A stretch of 64,000 bases of DNA from Tetrastigma voinierianum (lineage: Eukaryota > Streptophyta > Magnoliopsida > Vitales > Vitaceae), in assembly GCA_016808115.1 (NCBI GenBank), contig JAEQBH010006865.1:1-64000 (forward strand), read 5' to 3'. The notes beneath the pieces were generated by a model. The model was not told the DNA's origin and did no database searches. It saw nothing but the letters and a program-made list of their open reading frames with translations. The position numbers and the translations under genes are program-made. Positions 45,776 to 58,106 of the stretch are shown here, one piece after another (positions within the stretch are counted from its first letter, which is position 1; every line of letters begins with the position of its first letter).

Positions 45776-48385
45776 ACGTCTAATTTCGGGGTCATTTGTT
45801 TTTAATAATATTATGGGTCCCCCGCCGGTTAGGCAGATTGAGCTTAGATGTATGCAGTGTGTCCATGAATAATGTCCCGATGAACAACGGCATAAACGGT
45901 GCAAAACACGGTACGGTGAGCTCTTTGGGCCGGCTACGTGCAATGGGCTGAATCGAGTCATACGACAACGTGGTCTTGCCTTCCTACTTCTCCGCAGCGC
46001 CGGCCCAGCGTTGCCCGCTCCGCCTAGCGTCGACTGATGCTAAGCCGGTCGTTGGTGCCATGCACATAGGCAGCATTGTGCAGCGACCTTTGTTGCGACG
46101 AGAGATTGAGAACACCCATCGTACTTTGTCGGGCTCGTAAGTGCACAGTCGTTGGTGGCCGTTCCGCGCCGCGCCCGGGGACCTCCCTCACCCGGCTCGA
46201 TACGATTTGCGACCAAGGCTCTCTGTCGCGACAGGGAGCCCGAAGTCTCTATCACAATCAAAGACTCTGAGAACTAGAATTCTCACACAATGGTAATGAG
46301 AAAGCCCGAAATAGACAATAGCCCATTGTTTTTTTCGCCCCCTTTCGATGTTTTTCATGCATTTTCCTCGATCCCTCACGCTCTATAAAATTTTCACAGG
46401 CTAGTAAAAGTCGGAAATATTAACATTGCAGCGTCTGAAGTACAAACCAGTTTGATCTGAAGCTATCATTTATATACTCCAATGGATATTCTATCCAGAA
46501 TATTACAAAACAATTGAATAGGCCACAATCCGGCCTTTTTTTACATTTGAGCTCTTGGACTAGTATCTTCTCCCAGTGTACCACTAGTACCTGAAAATAT
46601 TTCCCCACGATAGGGTCAATGGCACACAAAGCATCGTATCACATTCCATATAGAAAATGCAATCCTAGATGAAATGTTCATGTCATGCATGAGATGAGAC
46701 TCCTCATGCGACAGAGTCTGACAGGCTCTCGACGCTGCATAAGTGCGAAAAACCGGAGTCATTGGTGTTTTCGCGATGACCTAACCCATTAGACAACCTT
46801 CCAATATTCATTTGAATTTACCCAATCTCGTGTGTTATGTATCTGTGGGCCATGTATTTTTTGGGTTCACACCGTAGGATCGTCGCGCGCCTTTCCAACA
46901 TTTTTCTGAGTTTTCCACTTTGGCCGGTGATCATGTCTAACCATAGTAAGTTGGGTCTTTCACCCTCACAGGAGGGGATCTGCCAATCTTGCTCCTCCTA
47001 AACACACAAGATTTTTTATTATTATTTTACACAATAGTGAGTCTTAATTTTGGACGTAGTCCCAATTTTCTGAGCTCACTACACATTCACCAAGAATGGT
47101 GAATAACCAATACCATGCACACACACCCGACTCGTCGAGATGTAACCGTGCAGATGAAATGAAAATATGCCATTTCATTACCAATCATGTTACATGCACA
47201 ATGGAAGCTACATGCAACATTTTCCAAAACATGGATCATTACATTTTCTACATATAATTCACATCCATCAAAATAATTATCATCGACATGATCTTTTACC
47301 GCACGCGTATTCAATCAGCGATAACACCGCAAAAGTGGCCCATTCTTGGACCCGTAAAGCGGGGCACCTCTCGGTCCGCTAACCATGAACCATTTTGGAT
47401 CCCCATTTGTCAAGAAACCTGATGATACCAAAACTCAAAACAAAACCCGAGCCGCCCGGTCCGAATCGAAACGAAACCTTTCGTATGGTTTAGATTACTT
47501 TAAACAGTCGAAATTCCTAATATGACCAGTCCACGAAATCACCAGGACTAGATCGCTGGCGATCACGACCACGAAAGCGGTAATGCCATTGAATGACCTT
47601 TAGGCTAGAAATAATCCAAGTAGGAAAATTCATTACCTCGTGGAGTTTGACGAAACTCCAAGATTTTGGTACCTATGCGTAGCTTGCGTTGCGTTGATCT
47701 ACTATAATACTCGAACCGTCGAGCTTCAACCATCGGAATGCCGAGAAAATCTCCCTTTTTGTTTCTCTCTCTCTCTCTCTATCCGATTTCTCCCTCTTCT
47801 CTCTAGTTTGCTTCTCCTTCTTTTCTCCTCCTTTTCTTTTTCCTTTTCTCCTCCCTTATCAATCGAATTTCCCTTTCTTTATTTGCTCCCTATCTCATTT
47901 TCTTTTCATTTTCTTTTTCTCTTTTCTCTCATTTTCTCATCTCTTTCTTTTTCCCTTCTCTTTATTTTTCTTCATTTTCTCTTTTCTATTTCTCATTTCG
48001 ATTTCATCAACCGAATAGTCCAAAAGTGGGGGAAACTTCCCCCCACTCTCCTTCATTGCTACTTATAATCACCACCATTTTTCTCTTAATTTCTTGATTT
48101 TTTTTTCTTTTCTCTTTATTTCCCTCCTTTGACACATGGCTCAATGTGAGCCATTTATCCTAATTGGCTCCACCACATGGCTATCATGCCATGTGTCCAT
48201 CTCCTAGGGTGCCATGTGGCATCCACATGATCATGTCATGTGTCACCCGACACCCGATGCCTCGAAAAACATGAAATTCAAACTGTCTCGAAATCCGATG
48301 AAATTCGAAAGAATGCGCTTAGATTTCCGCAGGCGTATTGACAACAAAGTTCCATTTATCATCAGATATCTAGAAAATTCGATTT
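45776..48385 (-). mobile_element. LTR F: 5' LTR of the second minus-strand element
   Basis: The head CTACGTCTAATTTCGGGGTC lies next to the primer-binding site. Landmarks: TCGCGACAGGGAGCC (46226), GTACCTGAAAATATTTCCCC (46588), AATTCATTACCTCGTGGAG (47628), TACCTATGCGTAGC (47671), a 250-bp pyrimidine tract (47755-48000) and AGATATCTAGAAAATTCG (48364). The TTTTACA end is cut by the LTR G head at 48386. The 142-aa plus-strand frame over the pyrimidine tract is not a gene. Confidence 0.7.
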
Positions 48386-48985
48386 TGTAACGCCCCGAAT
48401 ACGGGGTCCTTTTTTTCTTTTTTTTCTCTGTGCGCGGTGTCGACGGAGAAATCTCTGTCGCGATAGAATCTAACAGTGCTGCGTCACCAGATCATCTGCT
48501 GGCGTCTTAGTGTCGTCTTCGTCTCTGTCATGTGCACATCTCGGTCATGGGGGCCCAAGGCCTGTCGGAGCGATAGAGCATCTCTATCGTGGCCCACTCT
48601 GTCGTGACATACAGTCCTCTATCGCGAAAGAAATTCTCCCTACTTTGTCCAACTCTGTCGTGACATAAAAATACTCAGTCGTGATAGAAAATCTTCCCCG
48701 GCTGACCCGACTAATAGCCGTAACGCAAAATTCTACGGCGCGCGCTGAGCCTGTCCGCTTTGGTCACACTCTGTCGCGACATAAAGCCTCTCTACTATTG
48801 CCAACTCTGTCGCGACATAAAAACATTCTGTCGCGATAAGAAAACCCCTAGCCTAGCCAAACTTTGTCGCGACACAAAAAGACCTGTCGCTGACGCAAAC
48901 ACTCGGCCTTGACCCATTTCTGCGCGACATGAAAACACTGTGTGACATAAGTCTGCCCGAGCCCGAACTACATCGCGACATAGAA
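48386..48985 (-). mobile_element. LTR G, left part (split by LTR H)
   Basis: Starts TGTAACGCCCCGAATACGGG and carries the densest TCGCGACATAAA array in the window. Interrupted at CATAGAA by LTR H and resumed at 50716. Confidence 0.8.
48430..48985 (-). repeat. CTGTCGCGACATAAA array in LTR G
   Basis: At least ten copies in about 550 bp of (A/C)CTCTGTCG(C/T)GACATA(A)A(A), spaced irregularly and continuing at 50716-50885 beyond the nested LTR. Core GTCGCGAC is self-complementary. Confidence 0.9.
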
Positions 48986-50715
48986 TGTGATGCCCCATTT
49001 CCAAGGGGTCTCGTTGACCACTTAGTCGCTGGCAATCTTGTGTGTCTCATATCCTTGAGACCCATACATGAGCAAAAATGGCCACATTGGCTGCACCTCG
49101 TACTCAACTAAAACATATCCCGACTATATTACAATAGTTTGAGTTGTTACATCACTCTTACATGAACATATATTTAAAATTAAAATTCAATACATGTTTT
49201 TACAAATAAATATCAAGCATGTCGGCTTTCTTCTCAAGCGGCCTCTAGTGGCGCCGTCTTCATTCCTCTGGCCTTTTGAAATAATTTTCCCTCGACGGGG
49301 TGGCTTGATGCCCGATGTGAATTATCTATGGGGTTACTCCCCACCTAAGTGCACATGTAATGGCAACCAAACACATTCAAGAAAATGCATGATCCTACTT
49401 GAATGTCTACATGCCCAATCCCATGTCTCAAGTCCTCACCGACTCCCTCACACATGCTTATGTCATGTATGAAAGCCATTTCAAGCAAAATATTTGTTTT
49501 TGATTGTAGGCTGACCCTCAGATATAAATACGTTAGACCCGATCCTCCGAGGTGAATTTGTTGGGTAACTCACAGAGAGCAATTCATGGGCCCCTCTCAG
49601 AGCACTTGAATGTTGGACAATTTTCCCAACACAATTCTTCGGACAACTTCCCGATAAAATTATTATTTGATAATTTTACTAAAGAATTCATTGTTTGGAC
49701 AGCCTGGAGTTTTCTTTGCCAGCTCACTCCACTGCCTATTTAGGATGTTAAGTGCGTAACAAATGCAATATGCCATTTCCATACAACACATGTTAGTATA
49801 TAAAAACATGCATATACTAACAAGAATTTACACACAACATGTTATTCAATTCATAGCAATAACATTAAAATTAGCTCTCATGGGCTAATAAACAATTTAA
49901 GCAATTCATTTTGAACCGCCCAGCTTGACCTGACCACACCTGAGATCACGTGAGCGATGCGACCTATGTCTGAGCTGTTCCACGACCACGCTAAAGTTTT
50001 CTCATAATCCAAATCTTTGGAAGTGTTGAAGTAAGCGGTATTCATGCCTCGAGAATATTCTATCCATCAAAATGGCTCTTATGAATAAAATAAGTAGGAG
50101 AAAACCCCTACCTCCAGGGTTAGTGAAACTCTAAAGCAGGGTCAATCATGTGGCGCTACGGCTATAGACCAACTTCTCCTCTTGCTCCAGAAGGCGAGAG
50201 CAAGAGGTCGAGCATTGAAATCTATAGAGAAGGTATACACTCACCTGCCAAATTCTCTCCCTCCACGATTTGCTCTTATACACCATCTCTCTTCTCCTTT
50301 GACCCATTTGGTCAAGATTAGGTCGAGAGACTTGTGTCTCGTCTTATATGTCAGTCCCCAAGTGGCTCCTTGGATTTCCTTATCCATCTACTTTTAATTT
50401 TCCTCCATTGGCATGATGTCATGTGTCTCATGTGTAAGCCTCCAGCTAATTCAAATGTTTGGCTTTCTTTCATGACTTGACACATATTTATTATCTTGAG
50501 CCGGCTCTCGATGTCTTAAAGTGTAAAATCTTATGCAGTAGCCTCAGCGTGAAATTCAGGCCATCTCGAGTCGGCGAGTGTGTGGTAGCTAGATTTGGCG
50601 AGATGATCCCAACAGTGAAGTACAATTCGTCATACGAGATCTAGAAAAATTTCGGTTTGACCCGAAATTACCATTTACCGCTTTTTGAAAATTAGAATTT
50701 TCTCTAGATTTTACA
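48986..50715 (-). mobile_element. LTR H: minus-strand solo LTR nested in LTR G
   Basis: TGTGATGCCCCATTTCCAAG to TTTTCTCTAGATTTTACA, 1730 bp, with ATGGGGTTACTCCCCACC (49328), CTCACACATGCTTATG, AGTAGGAGAAAACCCCTACC (50091) and a gate to the leader block. Flanks TAGAA and TAAGA are an imperfect target-site duplication (one inserted base), and the host array continues on both sides. Confidence 0.85.
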
Positions 50716-52502
50716 TAAGAAATACTGCGCGCGACATATAAACTCGACCTTGACCCAGGCTTCTTAAATACATGACTCCGACCTCTTGCCGTGACCGTCC
50801 TAGTCGCGACAAAGAAACTTTTATCGCGACATGGTCACGACGGGGAGCAAACACGATCACGACACAGGGAACCCCTGTCACGACCCAAAACCAGCCCAAC
50901 ATGCAGTAGCTCTTTTAGGCCTTTCCTACACCTCCAGCTCTCTCTTAATTGCAGTAAATTCACTATTGTTGCCTCTATATATATCTATTATGCAGGTAGT
51001 AATAAATCTGGGAAAAGTTCCCTACAATTTAATGAATAGATCCAAAAAAATAAGTTTTTATTATAAAACTTCTCCTATACAAATATAAAACTGGATATTC
51101 TATCCAGAATATTACAGAATCAGAAAATAAGCTAGGATCTGACCTTCTTCCTCACTACAATGGTTTTAGATGAGTTCCTTCACCTGATGGACCTCAGGAT
51201 TTAGATTCCCTTCGGGTGGGGGCCCCCAATGCTCAGGTTCCTTGACTCCCAATCTGGACACAAAAATCTGTAGTAGCCCCTTAACAGTCCAAAAATCTGG
51301 ACACAAACCATTAAACAGCCTAAGCTGTAGCAGTCTCGGAAAATAGATCATAACTTGAGTTATAAAGGTTCGATTTGGGTGATTCAAAAGCCTAACATCA
51401 AGTTCTCAAATAAAGCTACAATTTCTTTGAAGGATACTAGTCCAAATTCTCACTTTTTCCCAACCAAAAATCAGTCCCAAAAATATGGACAGTAGGTTCG
51501 GCCAAAACTGGGCAGCCTATGGCAGTCCCGGAAAATGGATCATAACTTGGGTTATAGAGGTCCAATTTGGGTGATTCAAAAGCCTAACATCAAGTTCTCA
51601 AATAGAGATACAATTTCCTTGGAGGATACTAGTCTAAATTCACCTTTTTTCTAACTAAAAACCAGCCCCTAAAACTGGACATCATATAGGGTCAAAACAA
51701 GGCACTATTCCCATAACCCCTTATTTTGCCAAAAAGCCCATGAGGAAACGGCCCAGAAAGCAGTCCCTTAGGGCATTAAACTGACAACCGACCCGTAGAA
51801 TGGAAAATAAACCAAAGTAAGAAGAATATCTACCTCTTGGAGCGTAGAAGAAACTCTGGGAAGTCCTGTGGACACTTTCTAAACCCGAAACCTTTGATTT
51901 CCCGAACTCCTCTCTTGAATCCTCTACGAAATCCCGTGTTTTCGGTACCCATGCTAACCCTCGTCGAGTAGATGAACTTTCGTACTTGGCCCAATGAATT
52001 TCGACCACCCAATCTCCATAGATCGTAGAGAGAAGTTGGGGCTCTCTCCCTCTCTCTCTCTTCTCCTCTCACGTAAAACCAGAAAATGGGATATTCTGTT
52101 TTTTTTTTTTTTTAACTTCTTTTAATGTTCAAATACTTAGCCCACATCGCGACTTGTCCGAGTCGTTTCTGCCCCGAAACAATTTATTTCGTCCCAATTC
52201 AAGTTCAAATTATTTTAGATGAACTTTATTTAATATATTTTTCATTTTTTAGATTTTTTTCTCTCGAAGTCCAGGTTTTGGGGTCCAACAAGCACTTCAC
52301 GCCTCAAAAATCGTGAAAATTCGACTATCTCTGAATTTAACGAAATTTGTCTAGGTAACTAGATTTCTCGAGACGAATCCAACAGTGAGGTCTATTTCAT
52401 CATCTAAGATCTAGAAAAATTCCAGTTTTGTAATTTTTACATTAGCAGCATTTCACCGTTTTGCCCTTTTTCTAAAAAATTCAAATTTTCTCGGGTTTTA
52501 CA
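50716..52502 (-). mobile_element. LTR G, right part
   Basis: Continues the TCGCGACA array, then two ~165-bp direct repeats (51331 and 51523), CTACCTCTTGGAGCGTAG (51830), TTTTCGGTACCCATGC (51938), and the intact end TTTTCTCGGGTTTTACA at 52502. Joined directly to RNase H sequence rather than a polypurine tract, so LTR G inserted into (or is deletion-joined to) another pol. Confidence 0.8.
51331..51690 (-). repeat. two direct ~165-bp repeats in LTR G, 192 bp apart
   Basis: Copies start CAGTCTCGGAAAATAG (51331) and CAGTCCCGGAAAATGG (51523) and share GGGTGATTCAAAAGCCTAAC and CATCAAGTTCTCAAATA. Confidence 0.9.
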
Positions 52503-52862
52503 ATACTACAGTCCAAACTGTCCCACGGTCTCTATCATCTGCCACTCCCTAGAGGCTATACTAGCCAGCACTCTCCATGACTTCCGACTGAGCGCATTGG
52601 CCACCACATTTGCCTTACGGCCCTTACCATGATGGTAATGCAAAGCGAAGTCATAATCCTCTAAATACTCCATCCACCTGTGTTGCCTCATGTTGAGGTC
52701 CCGCTGTGTAAAAATATACTTCAGACTCTTATGGTTTGAAAATACCTCGAACTACTCGTCGTATAGATAATGGTGCCAAGCCTTTAAGGCAAAGACAATG
52801 GTCGCCAACTCCATGTCATGCGTAGGGTAACTTTGCTTGTGGTTCTTTAACTGCCAAGAACC
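52503..52862 (-). pseudogene. RNase H C-terminal remnant (third minus-strand pol)
   Basis: The segment 52691-52506 reads RWMEYLEDYDFALHYHHGKG then KANVVANALSRKS. In the family the second Ala-Asp of the ADALSR block contributes a catalytic acid; here it is Asn (NALSR). Cut at 52503 by LTR G, so the integrase is absent. Confidence 0.75.
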
Positions 52863-53850
52863 TTAAGCATCTACCCTCTCGGACTGCATCAAAACACATC
52901 CCAGTCTGTCCTTGGAGGCATTACAATACACTATGTACCTCTGTCTTTTCTCTAGGACTATAAGAATAGAAGCTGAAATAAGCCTCCTCTTCAATTCATG
53001 GAATGCCTTCTCACACCGGTCATTCCACCCAAACTTGACCTCTTTCCGAGTCAATCTCATCATAGGTGCAGCTAATCGGGAGAAGTTCTCAATGAACCTC
53101 CTATAGTACCCTGCCAATCCCAAGAAACTACATATCTCGAACACGGACTTCGGTCTCTCCCAACTCATAACTGCCTCAACCTTCTCCAGGTCCGCGGACC
53201 TTTAGAAAGCCCAGATACCATATTGCCCCAGAATCTCACCTTAGTAGCTGAATTCACAACATAAATTTGGCATACAACTGATGTTCTCTCAAGTTTTGGA
53301 GAGCGATCCTAGTGACCACGCAGTCCTCCATAAACTTAGAGTAGATCAAGATCTCGTCCACGAAAACCACAACGAACCGATCTAGGTAGGGCTGGAACAC
53401 CCTATGCCTAAGATCCATGAATGCGGTTGGAGCATTCGTCAACCTGAATAGCATCACCGTGTACTCGAAATGCCCATATCGCGTTCTAAATGTCGTCTTA
53501 AAAATATCTATCTCCCTAATTCCCGACTGATGGTGGTGTGGAGATCTATCTTGGAGTAGACCTACACCCCTCTCAATTGATCAAACAAGTCATCAATCCT
53601 CTGCAAAGGGTACTGTGCTTGATATTATTACATTAAAGCCCAATCGGTAATCTATACAGTAGAAGAGACTTGTCCCTGCTTCTTGGAAACGAGCAGGGCG
53701 CCCAAGGTGAAGTAATCGGTCTAATAAAACCTTTGTCAAACAATTCTTGTACTTGGACCTTCAGTTCCTGTAACTCAGTAGGCGTCATTCTATGCGGAGT
53801 CATAGAAATAGGCGATGTACCAAGAGTCTGACTCAATAGCCAGTCTACAT
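52863..53850 (-). pseudogene. reverse transcriptase and RNase H start (third minus-strand pol)
   Basis: N-terminal TSPISMTPHRMTPTELQEL (53836-53780) then LFDKGFIRPITSPWAPC; palm LDRFVVVFVDEILIYS at about 53383-53336; thumb FLGLAGYYRRFIENFS (53129-53082); RNase H start YIVYCNASKDRLGCVLMQ near 52940-52887. The second Asp of the FVDD catalytic pair is Glu (FVDE), and the first RNase H catalytic Asp is Asn (CNAS). Fewer frameshifts than the other copies, but catalytically dead. Confidence 0.85.
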
Positions 53851-54264
53851 CCTATGCGAGAGGTAATCCAGATGGCTCATCGGGAAAAACCTCATGCCCA
53901 CCAAATCACACGAGGTAACCCCAATCCTGTCTCACCTCATCTTCCAGGGTAAGGCTTGCTAGCCACCCTATTAGCTGCTCGTGCCACCTAGAGTCGTACA
54001 TGGCTCAAGGTAAAGCGTCATGTTTATTCCCCTGAAATGTAACACAAGTACCATCTAGTGTGTGGGCAATAACCCTCATACGATCACAATCAATGATGAC
54101 TCGATGTGTCTTCAACTAGTCCATCCCAAGGATGACATCAAACTCCGACATGTCTATGACTCTAAAGTCTACGGTGAGTAGAATCCCTGATATCTCTAAC
54201 TCACAATCCCGACATATCTGATCAACCCTCACCCTAATTCCTAGAAGAGAACTCACTTGATAAA
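53851..54264 (-). pseudogene. protease C-terminal remnant (third minus-strand pol)
   Basis: The minus strand reads IDMSEFDVILGMD at about 54154-54116, followed by a stop, then LKTHRVIID: the flap-to-C-terminal part of retropepsin and linker to RT. The DSG active site lies to the right of the break at 54264 and is missing, as is Gag. Confidence 0.75.
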
Positions 54265-55408
54265 ATCCATCATTTCTGGATTACATCCAATGATCATTTT
54301 ACAAAACAAATTCATTTGTTTTCAAACCAAAAGCTTTTTAGATGTCACACCTCAATTATCATTTGTATACAAAACTTATGTGTCTTTTTGTGGGTAGTGA
54401 ATTTTTGGTGTCACATGTGGGCTTCACACACTGAACACTTTTAAGACTCATAGTTGGAATTTATGTCTAACCACTACTTGGTCTTTCACCCCGAGGGAAT
54501 TAATCTATCCTGCTTGCTATTACTTGACACAAGTTTTATTTATCACTTTATTCAACCGTGCGACTCTATTGGACTTTGTCCCACACAATCAAACACCAAA
54601 TGCAGTGTTGATTTTCAGCCATGCACTCACGCATATTCAATGTGATGTCCCCATGCATATGCAATGCAATGCGCTATTGCATGTTATATCATGCCACATG
54701 TATGATGAATACTACATGGACAACACGATCAACACCACTTTCCGGGTGTCATGGACAATCACATCACCTGCATATGACTTCCATACTATATTTCATTCAT
54801 GTCAATATATTATGCACACATATAGAAACATCAACATAAAACATGTCATTCTATGTTTAAGAAATGACACACACACAATCAAGCCATGTAATGGCCATTT
54901 GTACATATAAACTTATCACATGTCAATATATTTGAACACATATATTGACATCCAAACATGTCGCTCTTAGTCAAGCAATGACACTCTCAAATAAGTCATA
55001 CAATGGCCCCGAAGCAAGCCAACAAAGCCATGAAACCGACCCCAAACAGGCAATGAACATAGGCCTCACACATTCATAAGCTCGCTTTGGCATAGCCTAC
55101 CTTCGCCTAGGCAAAGTGGTTCTCTAGGTGGCTTGACACCCTCGCTGGGCGGGCCCGAGATCCACGATTTCATCGCCCGAGGTTCACACCCCAGGCGTAC
55201 ATACCCTCGCCTCGACGGACCCCTTCGCGTAAGCGAACCTTCCCTTCTCCTAGGCGGACCCATTTCTTCTTGGAGAAGCTCCATGTCCTCGCTGCCGAGC
55301 ACGGGTTCACCTAGGCGAAGGGCGGCTTAGCCGAACTTCCGAACATCGACCATTTCGATCCCAAGATGGAAAATAAACCAAGTAGGAAGAATTCTCTACA
55401 CTCTTGGG
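54265..55408 (-). mobile_element. LTR I, left part (head missing; split by LTR J)
   Basis: Begins mid-LTR (ATCCATCATTTCTGG, then TCCAATGATCATTTT), followed by TGGTCTTTCACCCCGAGGG (54480), ATTCAATGTGATGTCCCC and CATGCATATGCAATGC (54653), a CpG array, then AACCAAGTAGGAAGAATTCTC (55376) and CACTCTTGGG, where LTR J enters. The TGTGACGCC head is absent, so it was lost by deletion or at the junction with the pol remnant. Confidence 0.7.
55080..55335 (-). repeat. TCGCCTAGGCGA-type palindromic array in LTR I
   Basis: About nine words centred on CGCCTAGGCGAA, CCTAGGCGGACC, CACCTAGGCGAAGG and CGCCCGAGGTTC in 255 bp; the consensus core is self-complementary. It is G+C-rich against an AT-rich background and lies at the LTR position where 2446-7022 has its own CpG array. 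Confidence 0.8.
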
Positions 55409-57429
55409 TGTGACCCAAAACCGAGTGCGTGACTACCCGTCAACCAGCGGAATACTCGTGAATGTCCGAATTTGACCCGACATTTTCTAAAAATCGGGCG
55501 GGAGTCTCCTTTGTACGGAGGGGCTGTTTCTGCCAAATCTGAAACCTCACATAAGCGCATCGAAGCAGTCCGTATAAATCGATATATCCAATCACGGCCA
55601 CGGGCGCATAAACAACACTCGATATACATGCAGTATGAATCCAACTATATACCCGATAGTTACGAGAGTTAATATGTTTTATACTCTTATACAATACATA
55701 CATTAAACTTAAAAGTTCGAATACATGTATCATCAAAGCGCATGACACTTGCTTTCTTGTAATCTCAGTTCTGGAATGGCGCTCCCTCGCATGCTCCCTG
55801 TACTTGTAAGATATTATCCCTTGATAGGGTGAGTTAATGCTCAGTAGTGGAATCGACCTAAGTGGGCTACTCACCACCTAAGTGCAGTGCAATGTTCCAA
55901 TGAAAACACACATTCAAGTAAATGCATTATCTGCTTGGATATACATGAACTTCAACTCAGATCCAGGAGTCCTCACCGTCTCCATCACACTTTCACTAAG
56001 CCTTGTATGAAAATTTTTATTTTGTTTGTTTGTGGACAACCCTCAGATGTGTATATATATCAATTGGAGCGCTCGGAAACTGATTGATATATTATTTAAT
56101 TTTAATGGACTACCCTAGATGAATATCAATTGGGCCGCTCAGGCGATTGATATTTTAATTTGGACTACCCTCAGATAATTAATATTTTTGACCCTCAGAA
56201 CAGAACTTTTCTCTGGAGCTCATCTCATGCACTCACTCCTATAGTGTAGAGAGATTGTTAGGTGCATATGGAATGCGTATGTCAATTCAATACAGTCCTA
56301 ATTCACGGAGTAAATATATATAAACATGCATATATTTACAATAATTTAATTCACACAATCATGTCATGTAAATTAATTAATTCATACATCAAAATTAGCT
56401 CACTTGAAGAACAATGATCAAACAGAACAATTTAATTTAAATCACTCGACCAAACACATATTTTTACAAGAATATATTTTGAGAACACTGTTTCGGGAAT
56501 AGTGAAACCCTCGGTTACTATTCCCGAAAAAATTACAAATCATCGGTTCACTTAGTGAACCCCGGTTTCACGGCCATTTTCGGCCTCAACCCAATCAATA
56601 CACGCATCAATACACAAATGCATAATTTTACACCAAAATCAGCCATGGAGCGACCCGCAGTACGCCTCATTGATTTTCAAAAATTCTAATATCGGTCGGT
56701 CCAAAGGTTTGGGGCCAGGTCAAAAACCCCTAACGGTCTCATTCGGCCTGAGCATTCGTAAAAAACACTTAAAATGGGAATAAAACTCAAGTAGGGAGAA
56801 GCCACCTGCGGAGTTGTCAAACTCACAAAAGCCAGGGTCCACGTAGCCGGCTCCACGATAGAGCGTCTTTCCTTCTCGGCAAGAAGACTTTTAGAAAGAT
56901 TAGATTTCCCCGCAGGTTCTAGAGAAGGAGGACATCCTCTCTCTAAAAAAACGCCATGTTTGGCTACTGCAAGTCCCCCCTTCCCTTTCACGTTTTTTTT
57001 TCTTCTTTTGGTTTAATGAAGACGGCCACTGTTCCTTATTTTGGCCTTTTCTTCATTTAATCCATTTAATTGCTTAATTCCCTTCTTTCACCGGTTTGAC
57101 GTGACACTATCTCGTAGTCCATTTCCATATTTCTCTACTCATACCACTTATGGTACATGAGTACTTGTTATGTGTGACTTTCGTCGCATCGAAAATCATT
57201 TTACGGCACCCGAAACGCGATGCCTCGAAAAACGTGCCAACTCCGACTATCTCGGAATTCTACGAAATTTTACGTGCTAGTTAGATTTTTCGAGACGATT
57301 CCAACGGTAAAATCCGTTTTGTCATCCGATATCTAGAGAATAAATTACAGTTTTTAACCGAAATAACTGTTTTATGCTTGAGTACGATTTTGCCCTTTTT
57401 CCATAAATTGGAATTTCTCGGGTCTTACA
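55409..57429 (-). mobile_element. LTR J: minus-strand solo LTR nested in LTR I
   Basis: TGTGACCCAAAACCGAG to TTTCTCGGGTCTTACA, 2021 bp. Landmarks: TATTATCCCTTGATAGGG (55810), GGCTACTCACCACCTAAG (55864), ATGTGTATATATATC, CATATGGAATGCGTATG (56264), AAGTAGGGAGAAGCC (56789). Flanks TTGGG and TGGAG fit a TTGGA target duplication with one base lost; the host's CTCTTGG|AGCGTAG is continuous. The 145-aa frame at 55440-55877 is an LTR frame without family resemblance. Confidence 0.8.
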
Positions 57430-58106
57430 TGGAGCGTAGAAGGAACCCTAAGAAGCCTCGTGGACACTTCCTAAACCTAAAAACTTTGATTTCCCTAACT
57501 CCTCATTTGGATCCTCGGCGAAATCCTGCGTTTTTGGTACCCACGCGTAGCCCTTATCGATGCGATGAACTTTCGCTCTTGGCCCGACGAACTTCGACCG
57601 ACGAAACTTCATAGATCTTGGAAGGAAGCTCTCTTTCTCTCTTCTCTTACTCTTGGAAAAAACAAGGAAAAATGGGATCCCTTTTCTCTTTTTTCCCCTT
57701 TTGTTCTAACTTAATCCTTAGGTTAAGGGAGTAGCCCACGTCTCGCCTCATGTCCACACCTACTCGGGTCCGATTTTGGCCCGAAACTACTTATTTCGTC
57801 TCAGTTCAAGTTCAAATCATATTCCATTAACTTAATGCAAGTTATTTCCTAACTTTCTAGATTTTCGTAAAAATCTCGTCACTGGGAGTCACTAGACACC
57901 CGTCACCCCGAAAAACAAGAAAATCCAACTATCTCGGAATTCAACGAAATCTATCTGGGTAACTAGATTTCACTAGACGAATCCAACAGTGAGGTCTGTT
58001 TCATCATCTAATATCTAGAAAATTTTCAGGTTTTCAACTTGTACCATAACGCCAAATTACCATTTTGCCATTTTTCATAAAAATTTGATTTTTCTCGAGT
58101 TTTACA
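57430..58106 (-). mobile_element. LTR I, right part
   Basis: Resumes TGGAGCGTAGAAGGAACCC, continues GGTACCCACGCGTAGCCC (57537) and ends TTTTCTCGAGTTTTACA at 58106. Joined to protease coding sequence of element L, so LTR I is inserted there. Confidence 0.8.

Noticed and set aside
47640..48068. 142-aa plus-strand frame
   Set aside because: Ser/Phe/Leu translation of the CTCTCT pyrimidine tract in LTR F.
48430..48985. CRISPR-like repeat array
   Set aside because: Spacers are irregular and short, the repeat is a 10-12 bp palindrome, and the context is a plant LTR.
55440..55877. 145-aa minus-strand frame
   Set aside because: Entirely within LTR J; other LTRs of the family do not keep it.
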